Assembly (NCBI GenBank): GCA_017161665.1
Contig: JADFCT010000054.1
Coordinates: 1-13,305 of the forward strand
Source: Candidatus Sumerlaeota bacterium
Lineage (GTDB): Bacteria > Sumerlaeota > Sumerlaeia > JADFCT01
Reading direction: 5' to 3'
Length of the DNA stretch: 13,305 nucleotides
The position numbers were made by a program, and so were the translations under genes. Shown piece by piece: positions 7,848 to 13,305 of this stretch; within the stretch, counting starts at the first letter, position 1; each line of letters starts with the position of its first letter. A model generated the notes under the pieces. It worked only from the letters and a program-made list of their open reading frames with translations. It ran no database searches and had not been told where the DNA came from.

Positions 7848-8426
7848 GTGTCACGGCATATTCATTTTCTGAAGCAGTTTTTGAAAAATCCCATCGCCAT
7901 GGGCGCCATTGCGCCGTCGTCTCGGCGTCTGGCCCAGTTGATGACCGACTGGCCGCAACTGGAAGCGGCTCAAGCCGTTGTCGAGTTCGGTCCGGGCGAC
8001 GGGTCGGTTACGCCCTTTATTCTGGAAAAACTCCAAAAGGAAGCCCAGTTTTTCGCCATGGAACTGTCGCCGGAGATGTGCCTCCGGCTGAAAAAGAGTT
8101 ATCCGACCGTCCAGGTTTACAATGACTCGGCCTGCCAGGTTCGCCAATATCTGGACAGCCATAACATTCGACATGCCGACGTGATTGTGTGCGGGTTGCC
8201 GTGGGCTGCTTTCAGTTCTCATCTTCAGGATGAAATCATGAACGCCACGCTGGAGGCCCTGGCCCCCAATGGCCGATTTGTTACGTTCGCGTATCTCCAG
8301 GGTTTGTTACTGCCAGCGGGGCAACGATTCAAAAGTCGCCTGGATCAGGCTTTCTCCCATGTGTCGCGGTCCCGGGTGGTGTGGAAGAACCTTCCGCCCG
8401 CTTTTGTGTATCAGTGCGTCAAATAA
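7848..8426 (+). CDS. PmtA-like SAM-dependent methyltransferase (phospholipid N-methyltransferase family)
   Basis: A 192-residue class I methyltransferase resembling the COG3963 phospholipid N-methyltransferases, which methylate phosphatidylethanolamine at the inner membrane surface. The N-terminal signature FLKQFLKNPIAMGAIAPSSR (residues 7-26) is typical of this group, with the membrane-contacting helix and the GAIAPSS block. SAM motif I is VVEFGPGDGSVT (44-55); the acidic residue at the end of strand 2 is E72 (AMELSP); the motif IV region reads VCGLPWA (114-120). The short length and lack of a transmembrane segment fit. The start is GTG with AGGAG (7835-7839) eight bases upstream. It ends before a strong terminator and stands alone. 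The family also holds proteins of unknown substrate and is close to the rRNA adenine dimethylases, so lipid methylation is likely but not proven. Confidence 0.72.
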   Translation: MSRHIHFLKQFLKNPIAMGAIAPSSRRLAQLMTDWPQLEAAQAVVEFGPGDGSVTPFILEKLQKEAQFFAMELSPEMCLRLKKSYPTVQVYNDSACQVRQYLDSHNIRHADVIVCGLPWAAFSSHLQDEIMNATLEALAPNGRFVTFAYLQGLLLPAGQRFKSRLDQAFSHVSRSRVVWKNLPPAFVYQCVK

Positions 8427-8452
8427 AATCGGTTTTTTTCAACGCGCAAAAG

Positions 8453-8482
8453 AAAGGCCAACCGGTGAAAGGGTTGGCTTTT
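8453..8482. terminator. Bidirectional intrinsic terminator between convergent genes
   Basis: GCCAACC (8457-8463) pairs with GGTTGGC (8472-8478) around an 8-base loop. The stem extends outward through a G·U pair and an A-tract/T-tract (AAA 8453-8455 with TTT 8480-8482). It gives a stem followed by Ts on the plus strand, and by Ts on the minus strand because of the A-tract on the left. It lies 26 bases after the methyltransferase stop and about 50 bases past the phosphatase stop, so it can serve both genes. Confidence 0.8.
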
Positions 8483-8530
8483 CCTGATTAAAAAAACAGG
8501 CGTTTGTGGCGCGGTTTCAGGAGGCGCGAT

Positions 8531-9469
8531 TCAAATGTCGCCCTTGCCCGGTTCCGAAGCCCCGCTCGGTTGCGCTTCGTCCGGCCGTGACGAGGGGGCG
8601 ATGTCCTGAACTTGCAACGATCCCGGCGGGGCGGTTTCTTCCCGCATCCAGGCTTGATGGGGTTCCCAAGCGAACTCCCCCTTGTCGTCCAGAACCTTGA
8701 CAACAAGGACGGTAATGTTGTCATGGCCGCCGGCGTCATTGGCGTTGTTGATCAGGGTGCGCGTGATTTCCTTGGCGCTTTTGTTGGCCAGTTCCCGCAT
8801 GGATCTTCCAATGTCATCATTGGTAACCATGGACGATAAGCCGTCACTGCACAGCATATACATATCGCCGGGCAGGATCTGGCAGCGGGTCAGGTCCACG
8901 TCTACGCTCTGGCGGTTGCCGAGGGCGCGCGTGATGACGTTGCGCCACCGGTGATTGCGGGCTTCCTCTTCCGTGATGATATTGCGCGCGATCTGTTCGT
9001 TGACCCAGGAGTGGTCATCGGTCAGTTGCTCGAGGATGCCTTCCCGCATACGATAGGCCCGCGAATCGCCCACATGCGCCACAATGGCTTCCGTTTCCAT
9101 CTCCGATTCGGGGAAAATCAGGCAGGCGACGGTGGTCCCCATGCCATGGTATTCCAATCGCTCCTCGGCCATGGCCGATATCTCATTGTTGGCGATCTTG
9201 ATGGCCGTGACGATCAGGTTTTCTTCATCCGACAGGTTGCGATCCAGGCCAAAGGGCCAGGTCAGGCCTTCGTCTTCTTTCACGTTGCGGACAAAGGCGC
9301 TGATGGCGCTGACGGCTTTGTGACTGGCCACTTCACCGGCAGCATGACCGCCCATCCCGTCGGCGACGACATAAACGCCCAGCTCGTCGCTGGCATAGAA
9401 AAAGTCCTCGTTATGTCCCCGTTTGCGTCCCACATCGGTGCTTGCGTATGTGTCGAGCAATCGCGCCAT
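8531..9469 (-). CDS. PP2C-type (PPM) serine/threonine protein phosphatase
   Basis: A 312-residue metal-dependent phosphatase of the Stp1/PrpC type that removes phosphate from Ser/Thr residues, commonly reversing Hanks-type (PknB-like) kinases. PPM motifs are in order: TDVGRKRGHNED (11-22), VADGMGGHAAGE (35-46) with metal ligand D37, GMGTTVAC (109-116), AHVGDSRAYR (131-140), LTDDHSWV (149-156), LCSDGL (206-211) with D209, and GHDNITVLVV (248-257) with D250. The catalytic domain is complete. Residues 261-312 form a polar, proline- and glutamate-rich tail, probably disordered and unusual for the minimal family. No transmembrane segment is seen, so it is cytoplasmic. The start ATG 9467-9469 gives the canonical distance to the first motif. 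No kinase gene is in the window. It lies 110 bases downstream of the nitrilase-family gene on the same strand, but has its own promoter candidate. Confidence 0.93.
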   Translation of the reverse strand: MARLLDTYASTDVGRKRGHNEDFFYASDELGVYVVADGMGGHAAGEVASHKAVSAISAFVRNVKEDEGLTWPFGLDRNLSDEENLIVTAIKIANNEISAMAEERLEYHGMGTTVACLIFPESEMETEAIVAHVGDSRAYRMREGILEQLTDDHSWVNEQIARNIITEEEARNHRWRNVITRALGNRQSVDVDLTRCQILPGDMYMLCSDGLSSMVTNDDIGRSMRELANKSAKEITRTLINNANDAGGHDNITVLVVKVLDDKGEFAWEPHQAWMREETAPPGSLQVQDIAPSSRPDEAQPSGASEPGKGDI

Positions 9470-9532
9470 AATCCGACCGCCATACCTGTTTCAGAATGAA
9501 GCCACACACTCGCCTTGAATAACCCCAACGGA

Positions 9533-9562
9533 ATCCTATTCGGTCAACTTATTATCTGTCAA
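9533..9562 (-). promoter_or_regulatory. Sigma70-type promoter for the PP2C phosphatase gene
   Basis: Read on the minus strand, a perfect TTGACA (9557-9562) is followed after 18 bases by TAGGAT (9533-9538). It lies in the 110-base gap between the nitrilase-family gene and the phosphatase gene, about 65 bases upstream of the phosphatase ATG. A second TTGAC copy occurs 15 bases downstream within the spacer. It suggests that the phosphatase is transcribed independently of the gene before it. Confidence 0.45.
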
Positions 9563-9579
9563 GGGCGGATCCAACCTCT

Positions 9580-10656
9580 CTAAGGCTTTGCCGCCGCGGC
9601 GCCGCGCGGCCGATGTTCTTTCTGAACGGTGTCGGCCGCCTGGATATGATCCCGATGTGTTTTCAGATCGAATTCGTTCAGCAGATCCTGTATGTTGACG
9701 TCCGGGGCGACACTTTCCAGCAGGGTCCATTCTTCGTCATGGAACGTGGTCAGGCGGACCTTTCGTCCATAGCGGGCCTGGATATCCTTGAACCGCTGAC
9801 AATAGGGCCAGGTGTGCAGCACGGTCTTTTCCAGATTGATGGGGCCGCAGGTCCACTGGGCGAAATGCCCGGTCTTTGCCGTTTCGACACCGGCGAGATC
9901 GCATATTTTCGAAGCGCCTTTGCGTGTGCTGGACACCACACAGTACATGTGACGGCACGCGGCATGATTCACCATGGCGCCGCCAGAGAATGCGGAGGGC
10001 CAGAAGACGATTTCCGCGCCCTTGCGCGCCAGCGCCTGCCAGCCGTCGGTCCATTCAATGTCAAAACAAATCTGGGCGCCCACGCGGCCAAAATCGGTCT
10101 GGAAAACGGGGGGATCCAATGGGCCGGGCACGATGCCTTGTTCGATTTCACCAATGGTCGGATGCATCTTGCGGTATTCCCCCAGGACGCCCCCGGCGCG
10201 ATCCAGAAACACGGCGGCGTTATAGTAGCGCCCTTCATGGACGGTGTAGATCGGGCAGACGACATAGCAGTTGTGCGCCTTCGCAAATTTTGAAAAGGGG
10301 GCGGAGATGTCGCCCACCGGCGACTCGGCGCTTTTCGTCAGCGACGGGCGGGCGCCGGGCTGATTCGCGACGTGAAAGACCTCGGGCAGGCAAATGATGT
10401 CCGGATCATACACCAGCGTTTCTTCCATGAGCGCCAGCATTCGCCGAATCATGGCATCCGGATTGTCGGCAGTCAGATTATTCTGAGAAATCGTGGCCAC
10501 CCAAATTTCCCGCGGCAATCGACGGGGACGGGGGGTGGGCGTCGGTTGCGGCAGGGACGCGGAAAACGCCGCGCGTCCCGCCAGCCCCGCGCCGAGAGCG
10601 CCGGATGACACGGCCAGCCAGTGTCGTCTCGACAGGTGATCGCCGGATTGAGTCAT
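9580..10656 (-). CDS. Tat-exported nitrilase-superfamily (carbon-nitrogen) hydrolase
   Basis: A 358-residue hydrolase of the nitrilase superfamily, which cleaves or forms C-N bonds of amides, nitriles or carbamoyl compounds through a Glu-Lys-Cys triad. All three residues are visible: E92 (CLPEVF), K163 (EYRKMHPT) and C197 (QICFDIEW). The N-terminus carries a twin-arginine signal, SRRHWLAVSS followed by a small-residue hydrophobic stretch (GALGAGLAG), and then a proline/threonine-rich linker (QPTPTPRPRR). The start is ATG 10654-10656 and not an ATG further upstream at 10752: AAGGAAGGA (10664-10672) lies seven bases ahead and the Tat motif then falls at residues 9-14. The enzyme would act outside the cytoplasm. 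The closest look-alikes I recall are unnamed carbon-nitrogen hydrolases of planctomycete-type genomes; the substrate cannot be told. It ends at TAG 9580-9582 with no terminator before the phosphatase gene. Confidence 0.85.
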   Translation of the reverse strand: MTQSGDHLSRRHWLAVSSGALGAGLAGRAAFSASLPQPTPTPRPRRLPREIWVATISQNNLTADNPDAMIRRMLALMEETLVYDPDIICLPEVFHVANQPGARPSLTKSAESPVGDISAPFSKFAKAHNCYVVCPIYTVHEGRYYNAAVFLDRAGGVLGEYRKMHPTIGEIEQGIVPGPLDPPVFQTDFGRVGAQICFDIEWTDGWQALARKGAEIVFWPSAFSGGAMVNHAACRHMYCVVSSTRKGASKICDLAGVETAKTGHFAQWTCGPINLEKTVLHTWPYCQRFKDIQARYGRKVRLTTFHDEEWTLLESVAPDVNIQDLLNEFDLKTHRDHIQAADTVQKEHRPRGAAAAKP

Positions 10657-10962
10657 TGGTTTATCCTTCCTTATCTCAAAAAGATCATTTAAAAAGCCGG
10701 AACATCCATCCAGTGTGTCATGGTCCCGATACCACGGAAGACCTTGCCGCAATGGGCCGGAGGATGCAACGGGAATGGGCCTGTGGGCGCCGCGGGGGCT
10801 TTTTTGATCGTGCCGGCGTCTCGCCCCGCAGGGTGGCCGGCGCGTTTCCTCACAATTTCCCAGCTTGATTCAGCCTCCGGCCGGGTGGCAAACTATCGCT
10901 CCTTTTTTTGTCAATCAACGCGGTCGTCCTGCGACCGGTGAAATTTTATGCGAGGGTAGATC
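10657..10962. other. Divergent intergenic region between the nitrilase-family gene and pfp
   Basis: About 306 bases without a credible gene. It holds the ribosome site of the minus-strand gene, an AT-rich patch at 10676-10696 that could contain its promoter, and two plus-strand hairpins. CGTGCCGGC (10809-10817) pairs with GCCGGCGCG (10836-10844) over 9 bp with one wobble, and CGGTCG (10921-10926) pairs with CGACCG (10932-10937). TTGATT (10865-10870) is a possible -35 for pfp, but no well-spaced -10 follows, so I make no promoter call for pfp. Confidence 0.4.
10664..10672 (-). promoter_or_regulatory. Ribosome binding site deciding the nitrilase-family start
   Basis: On the minus strand AAGGAAGGA ends seven bases before ATG 10656. 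It rules in favour of the start that places the twin-arginine motif close to the N-terminus. Confidence 0.75.
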
Positions 10963-12627
10963 ATGGCTCAGCAAATTTCGGCTTTGCAGAAGGCGCGCGG
11001 CGCCTATGCTCCCAAACTCCCGACGGTTTTGCGTCAGGGACTCAAAGAGGTGTCCATTGCCAAGGGCGCTCCGACCACGGCCGCAGCGGATGTGGAAAAA
11101 ATCCAGGAGATCTTTCCGAATTGCTACGGCCAGCCCCTCATCTCCTTCGTGAAGGGACAGGGCGGCGCCGGCGACCAGCCCGCCATGAACGTGGGCGTTG
11201 TGCTTTCGGGGGGACAAGCCCCCGGTGGCCACAACGTCATTGCCGGTCTCTTTGACGGCCTCAAGGCCCTGAATCCCGAGAGCCGCCTCCTGGGCTATCT
11301 GGGGGGCCCCCAGGGGCTGATTGATGACGACTATCGCGAGATGACCGACGCCGTGGTGGATGACTATCGCAACACGGGGGGCTTTGATATCATCGGATCG
11401 GGCCGGACGAAACTGGAAACAGAAGAACAGTTTACGCAGGCCATGAAGACGGCGGAGCGGTCGAACGTCAAGGCCATCGTTGTCGTTGGTGGCGATGACT
11501 CGAATACCAACGCCTGCATGTTGGGTGAATGGCTCGCGGCCAAGGGCTCGGATATCAAGGTGATCGGTGTGCCCAAAACGATCGACGGCGATCTGCGCAA
11601 TGAAGTTGTGGAAATGTCCTTTGGCTTCGACACGGCGGCCAAGGTTTATTCCGAACTCATCGGCAATATCGCCCGCGACGCCAGCTCGGCCCGCAAGTAC
11701 TGGCACTTTGTCAAACTCATGGGCCGGAGCGCCAGCCACATCACACTGGAAGTCGCCCTGCAGACGCAGCCGAACGTGGCGATCATCTCGGAAGAAGTGG
11801 CCGAGAAAAAGTTAACGCTGGGCCAGGTGGTCGATCAGGTGGTCGACGTCGTGGCTGCCCGGGCCAAGCGGGGCAAAAATTTCGGCGTCGTTCTCATTCC
11901 CGAAGGTCTCATTGAATTCATCCCCGAGCTCAAGTTGCTGGTGGCGGAACTGAACGATCTGCTCGCCGCCCAGGGTGACTATTATAATTCCCTGAAGACC
12001 GAGTCCGACCGTCTGGAGTTTATCAACACGCATCTGAGCAAGGATTCCTCCTACTGCTTCAGCTCGCTGCCGGCCCACATTCAGGAACAGTTGACCCTGG
12101 ATCGCGACTCCCACGGCAACGTCCAGGTCTCGCGGATCGAAACCGAAAGCCTCATCGTTGAAATGGTGGAGCGTAAACTCAAGGAGATGAAGGCGGGCGG
12201 TTCGTACACGGGCAAATTCTCGTCCATGACGCACTTCTTCGGCTATGAAGGGCGTTGCGCGCCGCCGTCGAACTTCGACGCGGACTACGCCTATTCGCTC
12301 GGCTATACGGCCGCCGCGCTCATTGGCGCGGGCCTGACGGGATATATGTCCGGCGTACGTAACCTGATGGCGCCCGCTGACCAGTGGGAAGCGGTTGGTG
12401 TGCCCCTGACCATGCTGATGAATATCGAGCGTCGTCATGGCAAGGACAAGCCCGTGATTCAAAAGGCCCTCGTCGAACTGGATGGCAAGCCCTTCCAGGC
12501 CTTCGCCGAAAACCGTCGGGAGTGGGGCGTTGAAGACAGCTTCCTCTATCCCGGCCCCATTCAGTATTTCGGGCCGGCAGAGGTCTGTGATCAACCCAAC
12601 AAAACGCTGGTCCTTGAACGTTCATAA
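10963..12627 (+). CDS. pfp: Pyrophosphate-dependent 6-phosphofructokinase, long form
   Basis: Pyrophosphate:fructose-6-phosphate 1-phosphotransferase reversibly converts fructose-6-P + PPi to fructose-1,6-bisP + Pi in the cytoplasm. At 554 residues it belongs to the long subtype seen in plant beta subunits and spirochaetes. The glycine-rich donor site is VLSGGQAPGGHN (80-91). The two residues that separate PPi from ATP users are both of the PPi kind: the second Asp in GGDDSNTN (D179, where ATP enzymes have Gly) and Lys in PKTIDGD (K205, where ATP enzymes have Gly). MGRSASHI (253-260) is the fructose-6-P contact block, and a family-typical helical insertion follows in the middle of the protein. 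ATG 10963 is preceded by GAGGG (10952-10956). It is monocistronic or heads the histidine-phosphatase unit, from which it is separated by a strong terminator. The reaction direction in vivo cannot be read from sequence. Confidence 0.95.
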   Translation: MAQQISALQKARGAYAPKLPTVLRQGLKEVSIAKGAPTTAAADVEKIQEIFPNCYGQPLISFVKGQGGAGDQPAMNVGVVLSGGQAPGGHNVIAGLFDGLKALNPESRLLGYLGGPQGLIDDDYREMTDAVVDDYRNTGGFDIIGSGRTKLETEEQFTQAMKTAERSNVKAIVVVGGDDSNTNACMLGEWLAAKGSDIKVIGVPKTIDGDLRNEVVEMSFGFDTAAKVYSELIGNIARDASSARKYWHFVKLMGRSASHITLEVALQTQPNVAIISEEVAEKKLTLGQVVDQVVDVVAARAKRGKNFGVVLIPEGLIEFIPELKLLVAELNDLLAAQGDYYNSLKTESDRLEFINTHLSKDSSYCFSSLPAHIQEQLTLDRDSHGNVQVSRIETESLIVEMVERKLKEMKAGGSYTGKFSSMTHFFGYEGRCAPPSNFDADYAYSLGYTAAALIGAGLTGYMSGVRNLMAPADQWEAVGVPLTMLMNIERRHGKDKPVIQKALVELDGKPFQAFAENRREWGVEDSFLYPGPIQYFGPAEVCDQPNKTLVLERS

Positions 12628-12629
12628 CC

Positions 12630-12665
12630 CGCACGCTCCTTTTCGGAGACGGTGTGCGAGACACC
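12630..12665 (+). promoter_or_regulatory. Two mutually exclusive hairpins downstream of pfp
   Basis: CGCAC (12630-12634) pairs with GTGCG (12654-12658) and encloses an inner CTCC/GGAG stem (12636-12639 with 12645-12648). GGTGT (12651-12655) can instead pair with ACACC (12661-12665) around a GCGAG loop. The two share bases 12654-12655 and the surrounding arm, so only one can form at a time. They lie directly ahead of the terminator at 12673. Confidence 0.35.
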
Positions 12666-12672
12666 TTCGATG

Positions 12673-12705
12673 GGAGCCTTCATCCACCCGGTGAAGGCTC
12701 CTTTT
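12673..12705 (+). terminator. Strong intrinsic terminator between pfp and the histidine phosphatase gene
   Basis: GGAGCCTTCA (12673-12682) and TGAAGGCTCC (12692-12701) form a perfect 10-bp stem, extendable by a T·G pair, followed by TTTT (12702-12705). It is the clearest intrinsic terminator in the window. Its T-tract ends only 11 bases before the next ATG at 12717. Confidence 0.85.
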
Positions 12706-12716
12706 GCATACGGACT

Positions 12717-13305
12717 ATGAAAAGAAATCTATATCTGATTCGACATGGCGAGACAACCGGCCAGTCGGCGGTCCGTCTGAACGGTTCCACGGACGTGCCG
12801 CTCAATGATCACGGGCGTGAACAGATGCGACGGGCCGGACGGGCTTTGGCGCATCTGGCGTTCGATCAAGTCTTGGTCAGCCCTTTGAGTCGTTCGCGCG
12901 AAGGGGGCGATCTGGTCATGGGGGGGCGCCCCCCGACGCCGCGGATCGTAGAGGGATTCCGCGAAGTGGATTTCGGCGACTGGGAGGGGCTGACCATTGA
13001 GGAGGCCCTGGCGCGCCATCCCCACTTTATGGAGGACTATCGCAGCGGTCGGCGGGACTTTCAATATCCCGGTGGCGATACACGCGAAGGCTTCTATGGA
13101 CGGGTCGCGGAAACGGCACAGGCGGAATTCCAGGATCCGCCCGATCACACCCTGTGTGTCCTCCACAAGGGCGTCATCAAGGCCATCACCGGTACTCTGT
13201 TGGGGCTGCCGGTTGCTGAAGCCATGGCGCAGCCGATCGAATTTGGTTGCATCTATCATCTCCAGAAGGCCAATGGCGCCTGGCGTTTGCTGGCCCGCAA
13301 TCAGA
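12717..13305 (+). CDS. Histidine phosphatase family protein (phosphoglycerate mutase-like), 3'-truncated
   Basis: A branch-1 histidine phosphatase; members dephosphorylate small metabolites or act as phosphoglycerate mutases through a phospho-histidine. The signature LIRHGE (7-12) with catalytic H10 begins the protein, so ATG 12717 is the only workable start. NGSTDVPLNDHGREQ (25-39) and LVSPLSRSRE (55-64) supply the conserved phosphate-binding arginine. FREVDFGDWEG holds the acidic catalytic residue, and VLHKGVIKAITG replaces the usual SHGG block but keeps the second histidine. The 196 residues seen cover nearly the whole domain (usually about 200-210), and the frame is still open at the window end. 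Sequence alone does not separate phosphoglycerate mutase, alpha-ribazole phosphatase (CobC) and sugar-phosphate phosphatase; fidelity to the CobC-like group looks fair. No Shine-Dalgarno sequence is seen upstream. Its closeness to pfp hints at sugar-phosphate metabolism but is weak evidence. Confidence 0.88.
   Translation, partial: MKRNLYLIRHGETTGQSAVRLNGSTDVPLNDHGREQMRRAGRALAHLAFDQVLVSPLSRSREGGDLVMGGRPPTPRIVEGFREVDFGDWEGLTIEEALARHPHFMEDYRSGRRDFQYPGGDTREGFYGRVAETAQAEFQDPPDHTLCVLHKGVIKAITGTLLGLPVAEAMAQPIEFGCIYHLQKANGAWRLLARNQ

Noticed and set aside
9613..10293. 226-codon plus-strand frame inside the nitrilase-family gene
   Set aside because: The opposite strand carries the full Glu-Lys-Cys triad and a Tat signal; this frame has no motif and is a shadow.
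10657..10752. Upstream ATG giving a 390-residue nitrilase-family protein
   Set aside because: It would bury the Tat signal 32 residues deeper; the strong ribosome site at 10664-10672 points to ATG 10656.
10779..10805. GC-rich stretch followed by six Ts, looking like a plus-strand terminator
   Set aside because: No stem longer than about four base pairs can be formed directly before the T-run, and no plus-strand gene ends upstream of it.
10915..11739. 274-codon minus-strand frame opposite pfp
   Set aside because: It is antisense to the diagnostic GGDD and PKTIDGD motifs and has no recognisable protein features.
1..13305. CRISPR arrays, tRNA or rRNA genes, insertion sequences, attachment sites
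   Set aside because: I looked for regularly spaced repeats, tRNA-like cloverleafs, transposase motifs and terminal repeats and saw none.

Overview
The window is about 13.3 kb of moderately GC-rich bacterial chromosome, ordinary in gene density. It shows no rRNA, tRNA, CRISPR array, insertion sequence or phage gene. GTP-type PEP carboxykinase, a long-form pyrophosphate-dependent phosphofructokinase, a large GH42-like protein, a secreted PQQ-like beta-propeller starting DWPQFRGP and a Tat-exported nitrilase-family enzyme are together typical of uncultured PVC-type or neighbouring phyla (Lentisphaerota, Hydrogenedentota, Planctomycetota and relatives). This placement is inferred from gene content and was not tested.

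Layout, left to right. 1-1680 (+): pckG, cut at its 5' end, followed by a strong hairpin. 1681-1988: intergenic leader with a good sigma70-type promoter. 1989-5360 (+): 1123-residue multidomain protein with a degenerate GH42-like TIM barrel. 5438-6766 (+): secreted beta-propeller, probably in the same operon. 6861-7676 (-): DUF692 (MbnB/TglH/ChrH) family protein standing alone. 7677-7847: divergent control region with a G7 tract inside a candidate promoter and a terminator-like leader RNA. 7848-8426 (+): PmtA-like methyltransferase. 8453-8482: bidirectional terminator. 8531-9469 (-): PP2C-type protein phosphatase with its own TTGACA promoter. 9580-10656 (-): Tat-exported nitrilase-superfamily hydrolase. 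10657-10962: divergent intergenic region. 10963-12627 (+): pfp, then a structured leader ending in a strong terminator. 12717-13305 (+): histidine phosphatase, cut by the window end.

How the genes work together. pckG and pfp both encode reversible steps of central carbon flow (oxaloacetate to PEP, and fructose-6-P to fructose-1,6-bisP using PPi), so both fit a PPi-economising glycolysis/gluconeogenesis; they are not in one operon. The GH42-like protein and the beta-propeller look co-transcribed, but only the propeller has a signal peptide. The remaining genes look like unrelated housekeeping or regulatory units. I found no clear multi-gene novel system. The most interesting points are the solitary DUF692 enzyme with all its metal ligands, the GH42-like barrel that lacks its acid/base pair, and two terminator-bearing leaders directly upstream of start codons.
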